Positions 25,405 to 33,636 of a stretch of DNA of 64,000 nt are shown here, piece after piece. The notes below the pieces were generated by a model. The model was not told the origin of the DNA. It saw only the letters and a list, made by a program, of their open reading frames with translations, and did not search any database. Where the stretch lies: NCBI GenBank assembly GCA_938008435.1, contig CALLKK010000011.1, positions 62,001 to 126,000 of the forward strand. The letters run 5' to 3'. The position numbers and the translations under genes were made by a program. How positions within the stretch are numbered: position 1 is the first letter of the stretch; each line of letters starts with the position of its first letter. This DNA is from an uncultured Steroidobacter sp. GTDB taxonomy: Bacteria; Pseudomonadota; Gammaproteobacteria; Steroidobacterales; Steroidobacteraceae.

Positions 25405-26146
25405 GAGCTGCTTCCTTCTCGTGAGTCGGCTGCACGCCGGTGGTGATCTGGCGGAAGACGTCGTCCAAGCGGCCTGACGGCGAACGCGAGGCGAGCGCTT
25501 GCGGCGTGTCGTCGGCAAGGAGCTTGCCGCCCGCGATGATGATGGCGCGATTGCACACCGCATCGACCTCTTCGAGGATGTGCGTCGAGATCACGATGAT
25601 CTTGTCCTTCGACATCGAGCTGATCAGTTTGCGCACCTCGTGCTTCTGATTCGGATCGAGGCCGTCGGTCGGCTCATCGAGAATGAGCACTTTGGGATCG
25701 TGCAGCAGCGCTTGCGCGAGACCGACGCGCCGCCGAAAACCCTTCGACAACGTTTCGATCACTTGTTCGAGCACGCCCTTGAGCGCAAGACGCGTGATGA
25801 CGTCGTCGAGCCGCTCGCGCCGCCGCGCGCCGCTCAAGCCGCGCACGTTGGCGATGAACTCGAGGTATGCGCGCACCGTCATCTCCGGATAGCTCGGTGC
25901 GCCTTCGGGGAGATACCCCATGCATGCTTTCGCTGCGAGCGGCTCCCGCTCGACATCGTGACCGCACACGCGCACGGTGCCCGAGGTCGGTGAGAGAAAG
26001 CCCGTGATCATCTTCATCGTGGTGGACTTGCCCGCGCCGTTCGGTCCGAGGAAGCCGAGCACCTGTCCCGGCTCGACGTTGAACGAGATGTCATCGACGG
26101 CGGTCAAGGCACCGTAGCGTTTCGTCAAATGACTGATTTCGATCAT
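25397..26146 (-). CDS. ABC transporter ATP-binding protein, GldA-like
   Basis: A 249-residue ATPase with Walker A (GPNGAGKST), a Q-loop replaced region MGYLPEGAPSYPEMTV (Glu in place of Gln, usual in this exporter branch), a signature region LSKGFRRRVGLAQAL (LSKGF instead of LSGGQ), Walker B (VLILDEPTDGLD) and the switch His (ISTHIL). It powers the permease and GldG/DUF4340 partners encoded downstream. The ATG at 26146 starts the typical MIEISHLTKRYG; 23 open upstream codons were left out. Confidence 0.92.
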   Translation of the reverse strand: MIEISHLTKRYGALTAVDDISFNVEPGQVLGFLGPNGAGKSTTMKMITGFLSPTSGTVRVCGHDVEREPLAAKACMGYLPEGAPSYPEMTVRAYLEFIANVRGLSGARRRERLDDVITRLALKGVLEQVIETLSKGFRRRVGLAQALLHDPKVLILDEPTDGLDPNQKHEVRKLISSMSKDKIIVISTHILEEVDAVCNRAIIIAGGKLLADDTPQALASRSPSGRLDDVFRQITTGVQPTHEKEAAHA

Positions 26147-26629
26147 GGTGCGCCTATCGGGATATGTGTCCTGTGACTGTGATGTGCACGGCCAGCTCCG
26201 TGGGCAGACACACAAGAGAGTTGTTTAGAGCGAGAGGCCCGCGAGTGGTTGGTGTTATCGCGGCGTTCGCATCAGCGCGGAATGCAGTCTCAGCGCGTCC
26301 TTGTCTGCGATGGTGACTGCACGCGCCGGAAAATTGTGTCGGGCAAGGCCGGTCAAATTCAAGGCGCGGCCGGGCGCGTTGCGCCGGTCATTCGTGCGTT
26401 CGATCGAGCAGGTGTGCGCGCTGAATGAGCGGGCCGCCAGCAATTGTTTGCGGAGCAAGCGAACTCCGACCGCGGACCGGGGTCGAAGCATGCGTCGATC
26501 CCGGCGGGGAGGGCAGCAAGGGGCTCTTCATTCCGGCGGGCGGCTCCCGGGCGGGCGGTACCTGGTCGCCGATTGCGCGGTGCAAAAAAGTGCTTGTGTT
26601 GCAGGGCAACAAGGTCTATATTTGGCACC
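26147..26629. other. Non-coding stretch upstream of the ABC cluster
   Basis: About 480 bases without a convincing gene. Short open frames exist on both strands (for example minus 26255-26491) but are Arg-rich, lack good ribosome sites and resemble no family I know. The leader and promoter of the ABC cluster should lie at the left end, though I could not pick clear hexamers. The right end carries the sRNA promoter. Confidence 0.5.
26594..26622 (+). promoter_or_regulatory. Promoter of candidate sRNA
   Basis: TTGTGT at 26594-26599, a 17-base spacer, and TATATT at 26617-26622 (five of six to the -10 consensus). The predicted start at about 26629-26630 is exactly where the first hairpin of the candidate RNA begins. 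Confidence 0.55.
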
Positions 26630-26749
26630 GCAAAACGCGATAGTTCTTCTGTGGCGCGGGTTTGCAACGGTTCTTTGTGCGGCGCAGATGGCGCCCCGCT
26701 GACTCGAATCCCCCTGATTGGCCGGGCCTTCGTGCCCGGCCCTTTTTTT
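26630..26749 (+). ncRNA. Candidate small RNA of about 120 nt, unknown family
   Basis: A free-standing transcription unit with promoter, three hairpins and an intrinsic terminator, and no open frame. Hairpin 1 (26630-26665) pairs GCAAA-A-CGCG with CGCG-GG-TTTGC, nine base pairs with a small internal loop and a 15-base pyrimidine-rich loop. Hairpin 2 (26679-26699) pairs GCGG-CGC with GCG-CC-CCGC. Hairpin 3 (26720-26741) is the terminator. Single-stranded linkers lie between them, including ATCCCCCTGATT. It is not a tRNA, tmRNA, RNase P or obvious 6S RNA. An Hfq-binding role is possible (hfq lies at 39923) but is inference. Confidence 0.55.
26720..26749 (+). terminator. Rho-independent terminator of candidate sRNA
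   Basis: A perfect 8-bp stem GGCCGGGC/GCCCGGCC with loop CTTCGT, then a C and seven consecutive Ts (26743-26749). It ends 21 bases before the stop of the convergent gene. The opposite strand lacks a U-run, so it is directional. Confidence 0.88.
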
Positions 26750-26770
26750 ATGTAGGGGGCACCACCGAGC

Positions 26771-27535
26771 TCATTTCTTGCCGGTCTTTTCCTCCTTCTT
26801 GCGCGCCTTCTCCTCGATTTCGGCGCGATGAGCTCGCAGCACCTTGCGCACCTCGCTCGCCGGCGGACGATCGGCGATGCGTGCAATCAGGTCCGCGAGC
26901 TCGTGCCACTCCTTGCCCCATTTCATGAGTCGCACGGCATCCGCGACGATCTTCGTCTTCATGTCCGCGCTCGGGCTGGCAGCTGGCTTCGCCGTCGTCG
27001 CTCTTGCCGGTGCGTGCGTCGGCTTGGGTGCTGACGCCTTCGGCGGCGGCGTGGCGCGGGTGTGCGCTTTGGGCGGAGGCTCTGTTTGAGTCGCCACTTG
27101 CGGCGGCACCTTCAGGCGCGGCATTTCCCGGGTCGCGTCGTCGCTCGCGCTGCGTGCGCGCTGCGGTGCTGCTGCAGCCGGCATTTCGACGGTTTGCGAC
27201 GTGCCTGCCGCGGCGGCCGCCTTGGCCGGGTCCGCCAACGGAATAAAGCGCTGGATGTTCTGCAGCCCGACCAGATTCGCGAGAAACGCCATCAGCTCCA
27301 GCGACTCTGCGAACTTGCTGTCGCCCATCGCTTGACGCGCTTCGACGTGCGACTTGAGCTCGAGCGCCTTCTGTCGTGCGACCTCGAGCACCCAGCGGGT
27401 CGGGCGATCGTGCTTGGGCCAGGGTTGTACGCGCGCGTAGGCGGCATCGCTCAGCTCGACGTACTGCAGGTGCAGATCGATGCTGGTGAGCCACTTGTCG
27501 ATCAGCTCGGAAATGCGACGGTCCGCTGGCGTCAT
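26771..27535 (-). CDS. Uncharacterised protein with Ala/Pro-rich linker
   Basis: I do not recognise this 254-residue protein. Three parts are visible: an N-terminal helical region (1 to about 105; ISELIDKWLTSIDLHLQYVE, ALELKSHVEARQAMGDSKF, LMAFLANLVGLQNIQRFIPL), a low-complexity Ala/Pro/Thr/Lys linker (about 106-193), and a C-terminal helical part with LMKWGKEWHELADLIARIA and a Lys/Glu tail. No signal peptide or membrane helix. Strong AAGGAG eight bases before the ATG supports expression. The third-position GC pattern fits its neighbours. It converges on the sRNA and lies downstream of tRNA-Glu on the same strand. Confidence 0.75.
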   Translation of the reverse strand: MTPADRRISELIDKWLTSIDLHLQYVELSDAAYARVQPWPKHDRPTRWVLEVARQKALELKSHVEARQAMGDSKFAESLELMAFLANLVGLQNIQRFIPLADPAKAAAAAGTSQTVEMPAAAAPQRARSASDDATREMPRLKVPPQVATQTEPPPKAHTRATPPPKASAPKPTHAPARATTAKPAASPSADMKTKIVADAVRLMKWGKEWHELADLIARIADRPPASEVRKVLRAHRAEIEEKARKKEEKTGKK

Positions 27536-27733
27536 GGGCTGTGCTCCTTGGGCACATTATGCCTGCTCGCGAAATCGTGCAGCGTGCGAGGGTCGCACTC
27601 GCACTCGCTGTGAGCGAGCGTCCGGTGAGTCCTCGCTTCGGCGGCGTTGGCGGTGCGGTTGGCGGGACCGTTGATCGGCTGATGGACGGAGGATGCTGAG
27701 CCTCTGCGCGGCAATCAACGGCTGCGCTGAGAT

Positions 27734-27809
<76 letters not shown>

Positions 27810-27850
27810 GGCGTGTTGCTCGGGGCGAACGCCCGTGTAGAGGGTGCGGT

Positions 27851-27878
27851 ATTATACGGCGCGCCTTAATCCGCTCAA
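27851..27878 (-). promoter_or_regulatory. tRNA-Glu promoter
   Basis: On the minus strand: TTGAGC (27873-27878), a 16-base spacer and a consensus TATAAT (27851-27856). The predicted start near 27844 leaves a leader of about 35 bases before the tRNA. It overlaps the start region of the divergent pcnB gene. Confidence 0.7.
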
Positions 27879-27885
27879 GCGACTT

Positions 27886-29238
27886 GTGCTGTTGAACGAC
27901 ACTAATCTTTCTACTTCCGGCGATCCTGCGAGCAGTCCGAGGGTTTTCACGCGCGCCGAGCATCCGATTTCGCGCGCCAACATCTCGCCGAACGCTTTGA
28001 AGGTGCTGTATCGGCTGAAAGAGGCGGGGTACCAGTCGTTCCTCGTCGGCGGTGCCGTCCGCGACCTGCTGTTGGGACAAAGCCCTAAGGACTTCGACGT
28101 CGCCACCAATGCGCATCCCGATCAGGTCAAGCAGCTGTTCCGCAATTGCCGGCTGATCGGCCGGCGCTTTCACCTCGCGCACGTGCGCTTCGGCCAGGAA
28201 ATCATCGAAGTGGCGACCTTCCGTGCGGCGCACACTCCGATGGACGAGGACAACAGTGTCGACGAAGGCGGCCATCGCGTGCTCGATGAGCGCGGCCGGA
28301 TCATCCGCGACAACCTCTACGGCACGATCGAGGAGGACGTCTGGCGACGCGATTTCACGGCGAACGCGCTCTACTACAACATCAGCGACTTCTCGATCTG
28401 GGATTATGTCGGCGGCGTCGAGGACGCGCGGGCGCGCGTGCTGCGGCTCATCGGCGATCCCGAGACGCGTTATCGCGAAGATCCGGTGCGGGTGCTGCGC
28501 GCGATCCGTTTCGCGACCAAGCTCGGCTTCACCATGCATCCGGATACGCGCGAGCCGATTCCGAAGCTCGCCTGGATGCTCGATGCCGTGCCGCCGGCGC
28601 GGCTGTTCGATGAAGTGAACAAGCTGTTCCTTGCAGGTCGCGCCGCGCCGACATTCGATCTTGCGGTCGAGCTGAACGTCCTCGAGCACTTGTTCCCGGA
28701 AGTGGTGCCTGCGTACTTGGAGGCGCCCGACAGTCCGGCTGCGAAGCTGCTCAAGCTCGGGCTCAAAGGCACCGACAATCGCGTGCGCGAAGACAAGCCC
28801 GTGACGCCCACGTTCCTGTTTGCCGTGCTCTTGTGGCCTGCGATCCGGCGCCGCGTGCCGGAAGGGCTCGACACGCAGCAGCTGCTTGCCGCCTGCGAAC
28901 AGGTGATCTCGCGCCAGCAGACGCGCGTCGCGATCCCGCGGCGCTTCACGCTCCCGCTGCGCGAGATCATTGCGCTGCAGCCGCGTTTCGAGCGTCGCGA
29001 AGGTCGGCGCGCGCTGCGCGTGCTGGATCATCCGCGGTTCCGCGCGGCCTACGACTTCTTGTTGCTGCGTGCTGCGGCGGGAGAAGCAGATCCCGAGCTC
29101 GCGCGCTGGTGGACGGAGATTCAGACGCTCTCGCCCGAAGAGCGTGTGCGCAAGGTCGAACCGGTCGGTGGTGTGCGCGAGCCTTCAGGCCGCAGACGTC
29201 GGCGCCGCCGGCGGCGGCCGCCCGCGGCGAGTGGCTAG
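27886..29238 (+). CDS. pcnB: Poly(A) polymerase I
   Basis: A 450-residue class II nucleotidyltransferase adding 3' poly(A) tails that promote RNA decay. The catalytic site reads FLVGGAVRDLLLGQSPKDFDVATNA (GG and DxD), followed by RRFHLAHVRFGQEIIEVATFRA and the RRDFTANALYYN motif; the tail is Arg-rich (RRRRRRRRPP-like), as in PcnB. The start is uncertain: GTG at 27886, TTG at 27892 and GTG at 27844 are all in frame with no clear ribosome site; conserved sequence begins near PRVFTRAEHPISRANIS. The tRNA-Glu promoter overlaps the region. folK follows. Confidence 0.9.
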   Translation: MLLNDTNLSTSGDPASSPRVFTRAEHPISRANISPNALKVLYRLKEAGYQSFLVGGAVRDLLLGQSPKDFDVATNAHPDQVKQLFRNCRLIGRRFHLAHVRFGQEIIEVATFRAAHTPMDEDNSVDEGGHRVLDERGRIIRDNLYGTIEEDVWRRDFTANALYYNISDFSIWDYVGGVEDARARVLRLIGDPETRYREDPVRVLRAIRFATKLGFTMHPDTREPIPKLAWMLDAVPPARLFDEVNKLFLAGRAAPTFDLAVELNVLEHLFPEVVPAYLEAPDSPAAKLLKLGLKGTDNRVREDKPVTPTFLFAVLLWPAIRRRVPEGLDTQQLLAACEQVISRQQTRVAIPRRFTLPLREIIALQPRFERREGRRALRVLDHPRFRAAYDFLLLRAAAGEADPELARWWTEIQTLSPEERVRKVEPVGGVREPSGRRRRRRRRRPPAASG

Positions 29239-29301
29239 CTCGCCCATGTCGAACGCGCGCTACGCGAACCGCCGGGCGCGCGAGCCAAGAGAGTCGTTTC
29301 C

Positions 29302-29802
29302 GTGAACGAACGAGCGAGCTGGATCCCAGCGTACGTGGCGCTCGGCAGCAATCTCGACGAGCCGCGTCGTCAGGTCGAGCGCGGGTTCGAGGCGCTTGCG
29401 CGGCTGCCCGAAACGCAGCTCGTCCTGCGCTCGCGTTTGTATACATCGAAGCCGTTCGGGCCGATCGCGCAGCCGGATTTCGTCAACGCGGTGGCCGGTG
29501 TGCTCACGCGGCTTGCGCCATTCGTGCTGCTCGAAGCGCTCAAGCGTCTCGAGGTCGAGCTCGGGCGGGCCGCGCCGGTCGAGCGTTGGGGACCGCGCCT
29601 GATCGATTTCGACCTGCTCGTCTATGGTGAGGCCGTCATCGACGAGCCGAATCTCACGGTTCCACATCCTGGCATCCCGCAGCGCAACTTCGTGCTGTAT
29701 CCTCTTGCCGATATCGCTCCCGACCTCGCCATCCCCGGCGTCGGCGTCGTGCGAGCGCTGGCGACGCGCACGAGTGCCGATGGCCTTCAAGTCTTGTCAT
29801 AA
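29302..29802 (+). CDS. folK: 2-amino-4-hydroxy-6-hydroxymethyldihydropteridine diphosphokinase
   Basis: A 166-residue HPPK enzyme that transfers pyrophosphate from ATP to hydroxymethyldihydropterin in folate synthesis. Visible are the N-terminal AYVALGSNL, SRLYTSKPFGP, NAVAGVLT and the ATP/Mg motif ERWGPRLIDFDLLVYG followed by VPHPGIPQRNFVLYPL. Start is a GTG at 29302. It lies 63 bases after pcnB, an order shared by many gammaproteobacteria. Confidence 0.94.
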   Translation: MNERASWIPAYVALGSNLDEPRRQVERGFEALARLPETQLVLRSRLYTSKPFGPIAQPDFVNAVAGVLTRLAPFVLLEALKRLEVELGRAAPVERWGPRLIDFDLLVYGEAVIDEPNLTVPHPGIPQRNFVLYPLADIAPDLAIPGVGVVRALATRTSADGLQVLS

Positions 29803-29850
29803 GCGCGACCAAGAACAGTTGGCTTGAGCGGGATCGAACGCATACCGAAC

Positions 29851-30516
29851 ATGTCAGAGAGATTGATTGTCTCGACGCCGCACCGCTTGATCGTGGTCGA
29901 GGGGCCGATCGGCGTGGGCAAGACGAGCCTCGCACGCCGGCTCGCTCGCAGCTTCGGCAGCGAGCTCATCCTCGAGCAGGCCGAAGAGAATCCGTTTCTC
30001 GAACGCTTCTACAAGAATCCGCGTTCGGCGGCGCTGCAGACGCAGCTCTTCTTCCTCTTCCAGCGCGCTCGCCAGCTCGAAGACATTCGTCAGCACGATC
30101 TGTTCGATACGGTGCGCGTTGCCGACTATCTCATCGAGAAGGATCGTCTCTTCGCGCGCTTGACGCTCGATGACGAGGAATACGCGCTCTACGAGCAGGT
30201 GTATGCAAAGCTTGCCGTCGATGCGCCCGTGCCGGATCTCGTCATCTATCTGCAGGCGCCCGTTGACGTGTTGCTCGAGCGCATCCAGCGTCGCGGCATT
30301 CGTTACGAGCAGCATATCGAGCGCGGCTATCTCGAGAAGCTGCAGCAAGCCTACGCGCGTTTCTTCCACACGTACGACGCCTCGCCGCTGCTCATCGTCA
30401 ACGCTGCGCAGGCGGATTTCGTCAACAACGACGGGGACTATGCGCAGCTGCTCGAGCAGGTGCTGCGCATCCGCCGCGGGCGGCATTTCTATAATCCGCT
30501 CACGAGCGCGGTGTGA
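29851..30516 (+). CDS. Deoxynucleoside kinase (deoxyadenosine/deoxyguanosine kinase family)
   Basis: A 221-residue P-loop kinase of the dNK family, phosphorylating deoxynucleosides for salvage. The P-loop VVEGPIGVGKTSLARRLA is near residues 16-33, followed by ENPFLERFYKNP, LFFLFQRARQ, and the DRLFARLTLDDEEYALYEQV region; LQAPVDVLLERIQRRGI is the lid. The ATG at 29851 was chosen; a TTG at 29824 is open in frame. The position between folK and panB is the usual one in this group, which supports the call; the exact nucleoside is not deducible. Confidence 0.88.
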   Translation: MSERLIVSTPHRLIVVEGPIGVGKTSLARRLARSFGSELILEQAEENPFLERFYKNPRSAALQTQLFFLFQRARQLEDIRQHDLFDTVRVADYLIEKDRLFARLTLDDEEYALYEQVYAKLAVDAPVPDLVIYLQAPVDVLLERIQRRGIRYEQHIERGYLEKLQQAYARFFHTYDASPLLIVNAAQADFVNNDGDYAQLLEQVLRIRRGRHFYNPLTSAV

Positions 30517-30659
30517 GCGGCGGATGCACGATGCTGCGGACGCCGCAATGCAAGCGTATGTGTAGGCAACTTTCGACGGCGCATGTCGCGGGCTAAGCCT
30601 GGTTGATGTTTCGGTAACCCTCGTTCATCCTTGTCCGTCACCGAATGCGAGCGACATTC

Positions 30660-31487
30660 ATGTACAAACATTTGCAAGAGCGGTACGCGCCGCGCCCTCC
30701 GGTCAACGTTTCGACGTTGATGCGCATGAAGGCGGAAGGCGAGAAGATCGCTTGCATCACCGCTTATGACGCGAGCTTCGCGGCGCTCGTCGACGAAGCC
30801 GGCGTCGATCTCGTGCTGGTCGGTGACTCGCTCGGCATGGTGATCCAAGGGCACGACACGACGGTGCCCGTCACGCTCGACGACGTCATCTATCACTGTC
30901 GTGCCGTCGCGCGCGGCCTGTATCGGCCATTCCTAATGGCGGACATGCCGTTCATGACATATGCCTCGCGCGAGCAGGCGCTCGAGAATGCCGTCAGGCT
31001 CATGCAAGAGGGAGGAGCGAAGATCGTCAAGCTCGAGGGCGGCGCAGGACAGGTCGAGATCGTCGAGTTCCTCGCGAGCCACGACATTGCGGTGTGCGCG
31101 CATCTAGGGCTCAAGCCGCAGTCGGTGCACAAGGTCGGCGGCTTTCGCGTGCAGGGCCGCGACGAAGCGGCGGCGAAGCAGATGCTCGAAGATGCCAAGG
31201 CGCTCGAAGCCGCGGGCGCAGACATCGTGTTGCTCGAATGCATTCCTGCGTCGCTCGGCAGACAGATCACCGAGGCGTTGAGCGTGCCCGTCATCGGCAT
31301 CGGCGCGGGACCGGACACCGACGGCCAGATCCTCGTTCTCTACGACGTGCTCGATATCACCGCCGGCCGCAAGCCGCGCTTCTCCAAGAATTTCATGGCC
31401 GGCCATGACAGCCCTCTCGAAGCCGTCAAGGCCTATGTCCACGAAGTGAAGACCAAGGCGTATCCCGCGCCCGAGCATTGCTTCTGA
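30660..31487 (+). CDS. panB: 3-methyl-2-oxobutanoate hydroxymethyltransferase
   Basis: A 275-residue enzyme, first step of pantothenate synthesis, transferring a hydroxymethyl group from methylene-tetrahydrofolate to ketoisovalerate. The metal site (LVLVGDSLGMVIQGHDTTVPVTLDDVIY), split here by its conserved Asp, and the catalytic Glu in LECIPASL are visible, along with VIGIGAGPDTDGQILVLYD. The ATG at 30660 starts MYKHLQERY; an ATG at 30645 would add five residues. panC follows 25 bases downstream. Confidence 0.93.
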   Translation: MYKHLQERYAPRPPVNVSTLMRMKAEGEKIACITAYDASFAALVDEAGVDLVLVGDSLGMVIQGHDTTVPVTLDDVIYHCRAVARGLYRPFLMADMPFMTYASREQALENAVRLMQEGGAKIVKLEGGAGQVEIVEFLASHDIAVCAHLGLKPQSVHKVGGFRVQGRDEAAAKQMLEDAKALEAAGADIVLLECIPASLGRQITEALSVPVIGIGAGPDTDGQILVLYDVLDITAGRKPRFSKNFMAGHDSPLEAVKAYVHEVKTKAYPAPEHCF

Positions 31488-31512
31488 ATCGCGCGCGGCG
31501 CGCGCCAGCATT

Positions 31513-32373
31513 ATGGATACGATCATTCACACGGCTGATTTGCGCGCTCGCGTGCGCGCGTGGCGGGCTGCGGGCGAGCGTATCGCGTTCGTGCCGACGA
31601 TGGGCAATCTGCACGCAGGTCACGGCAGTCTCGTCGCGGCCGCCCGCGAGCGTGCCGACCGCGTCGTCGTCAGCATCTTCGTCAATCCGCTGCAGTTCGG
31701 TCCGAACGAGGACTACGCTACCTACCCGCGCACGCCCGAAGAGGACCGCAAGCTCCTCGAGGCGCTCAATGTCGACATGCTCTTCATGCCGGAGGTCGCC
31801 GAGATCTATCCGCGCGGACAACAAACGCATGCGCGCGTGCACGTGCCCGAGCTCGAAGACATTCTGTGCGGCGCTTTCCGACCGGGGCATTTCATGGGCG
31901 TCGCTACGGTCGTCACGAAGCTGCTCAATCTGGTTCAGCCTGACATCGCGCTCTTCGGCGAGAAGGACTTTCAGCAGCTCATGATCATTCGGCGCGCGAC
32001 GGAGGATCTGTGCATGCCCGTCGAGATCGTCGGGTTGCCGACGACGCGCGAGCCGGACGGGCTCGCGATGAGCTCGCGCAATCGCTATCTCACGCCGGAG
32101 CAGCGCGCAGTGGCGCCGCAGATCTTCGCGGCGCTCGAGCGTGCGCGCATCGCCATCGAAAGCGGGCGCGAGGATTTCGATGCGATTTCGGAAGAAGGGC
32201 TGGCTGCGCTGCGGGCAGCGGGCTTTCGTCCCGATTATTTCGAGGTGCGCGATGCCGACACGCTTGCGGTGCCGCGGCCCGAGTCGCGCAATCTCGTCGT
32301 GCTCGCTGCGGCGCGCATCGGCCGGGCGCGGTTGATCGACAACGTGCGGGCCGTTCGTCCTTCGGCCAAGTAA
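31513..32373 (+). CDS. panC: Pantothenate synthetase
   Basis: A 286-residue ATP-dependent ligase joining pantoate and beta-alanine. Motifs: FVPTMGNLHAGHGSLV (HIGH-like), SIFVNPLQFGPNEDY, FGEKDFQQLMIIRRA and LAMSSRNRYL (KMSKS-like). Start is the ATG at 31513. It ends the pcnB-folK-kinase-panB-panC run and converges on queG with only a 13-base gap. No panD was found in this window. Confidence 0.95.
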   Translation: MDTIIHTADLRARVRAWRAAGERIAFVPTMGNLHAGHGSLVAAARERADRVVVSIFVNPLQFGPNEDYATYPRTPEEDRKLLEALNVDMLFMPEVAEIYPRGQQTHARVHVPELEDILCGAFRPGHFMGVATVVTKLLNLVQPDIALFGEKDFQQLMIIRRATEDLCMPVEIVGLPTTREPDGLAMSSRNRYLTPEQRAVAPQIFAALERARIAIESGREDFDAISEEGLAALRAAGFRPDYFEVRDADTLAVPRPESRNLVVLAAARIGRARLIDNVRAVRPSAK

Positions 32374-32386
32374 CGCGCATTGCGCG

Positions 32387-33463
32387 CTACGCGCCGTGCT
32401 GCGCGAGCGCCCATTCGACGTGTTCGCGCACCAGCGCCGATGGATGATCGCGGCGTGCACGTAGCGCAGCCAATACCTCATCGCTGGTAGGCGCGTTGCC
32501 GAGTGCGACGGCAATGTTGCGCAGCCAACACTCGTAGCCGATGCGCCGGATCGCGCTGCCTTCGGTGCTGCGCAGGAATTCCTCTTCGCTCCAGGCAAAG
32601 AGCTGCGTGAGCGTCGCGCCATCGAGCGCATGACGCGGCGCGAAGTCGGGCTCGCTGGTCAGGCGCGCGAACTTGTTCCACGGACAGAAGAGCTGGCAGT
32701 CATCGCAACCGTAAATGCGATTGCCGATCGCGCGGCGCAGCTCGACCGGAATCGGACCGCGCAGCTCGATCGTCAGATACGAGATGCACAGTCGCGCATC
32801 GAGCTCGTACGGCGCCACGATCGCACCGGTCGGGCAGACATCGATACAGGCGCGGCACGAACCGCAATGGTTCGTGGCCGGTGCGTCCACCGGCAGCGGC
32901 AGATCGGTCAGGATCTCGCCCAAGAAGAACCACGATCCCGCACGCGAGTGGATGAGATTGGTGTGCTTGCCGATCCAACCGAGTCCGGCGTTGCGCGCAA
33001 ATGCCTTCTCGAGCACGGGGCCGCTGTCGACGAAGACACGATAGCGCGTGCCTGCCACTTCCGCTTCGATGCGCTCGGCCAACCGCGCGAGGCGACGGCG
33101 TAGCACTTTGTGGTAATCGCGGCCGAGCGCGTAGCGCGACACGTAGCCGAGCGTGGGATCGTGCAATACCTCGGTCGCGGGTCGCGCATTGGGCGGCAGA
33201 TAATCCATGCGGGCGCTGATCACGCGCAGCGTGCCCGGCACGAGCTCCTGCGGGCGCGCCCGGCGCAGCCCATGTCGCTCCATGTAGCCCATCTCGCCGT
33301 GACGGCCCAATTCCAGCCAACGCCCAAGATGCGCCTCGTCCTGCGGAATGGACGTGTCTGCAATGCCGATCTGCTGAAAGCCGAGCTCGCGGCCCCAGGC
33401 GCGGATGCGCTCGGCGAGCGCAGCGTACGCTGATGATGTGGATGGGGGAGGCGGTGTTGTCAC
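32387..33463 (-). CDS. queG: Epoxyqueuosine reductase
   Basis: A 358-residue cobalamin- and iron-sulfur-dependent enzyme for the last step of queuosine synthesis in tRNA. The two [4Fe-4S] cysteine groups are visible: CGSCRACIDVCPTGAI and CDDCQLFCPWNKFA, plus a C-terminal HEAT-like part. Start is a GTG at 33463. It is divergent from nnr, the same arrangement as queG and nnr in E. coli, across a 173-base gap. Confidence 0.94.
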   Translation of the reverse strand: MTTPPPPSTSSAYAALAERIRAWGRELGFQQIGIADTSIPQDEAHLGRWLELGRHGEMGYMERHGLRRARPQELVPGTLRVISARMDYLPPNARPATEVLHDPTLGYVSRYALGRDYHKVLRRRLARLAERIEAEVAGTRYRVFVDSGPVLEKAFARNAGLGWIGKHTNLIHSRAGSWFFLGEILTDLPLPVDAPATNHCGSCRACIDVCPTGAIVAPYELDARLCISYLTIELRGPIPVELRRAIGNRIYGCDDCQLFCPWNKFARLTSEPDFAPRHALDGATLTQLFAWSEEEFLRSTEGSAIRRIGYECWLRNIAVALGNAPTSDEVLAALRARRDHPSALVREHVEWALAQHGA

Positions 33464-33636
33464 GAGCTGGCGCGAGATGAGCGATGGCGGCCGAAGGATA
33501 CGTGCGTTCGCGATCGAGGAGGCGCGTCTATTCTCTTACCGACCCTGCGCTCGCGAAAGTCGACATTCCAGGTCATGCAGGCAGCGCGCATGATCTGCGC
33601 GCCGCCAAGTGCCGCGCACGCTGCTACTCTTAACTC

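Noticed and set aside
26301..26702. A 133-codon plus-strand frame over the sRNA region
   Set aside because: Arg-rich, no Shine-Dalgarno, no similarity I can see, and it ignores the promoter, hairpins and terminator that better explain the region.
26701..26711. T-loop-like GACTCGAATCCCC suggesting a tRNA or tmRNA end
   Set aside because: The flanking bases do not form a T stem and no acceptor or anticodon arm is present.
27850..27855. TATTAT as a rightward pcnB -10
   Set aside because: The same bases are the consensus TATAAT of the tRNA-Glu promoter on the other strand, with a good -35; the rightward reading has none.
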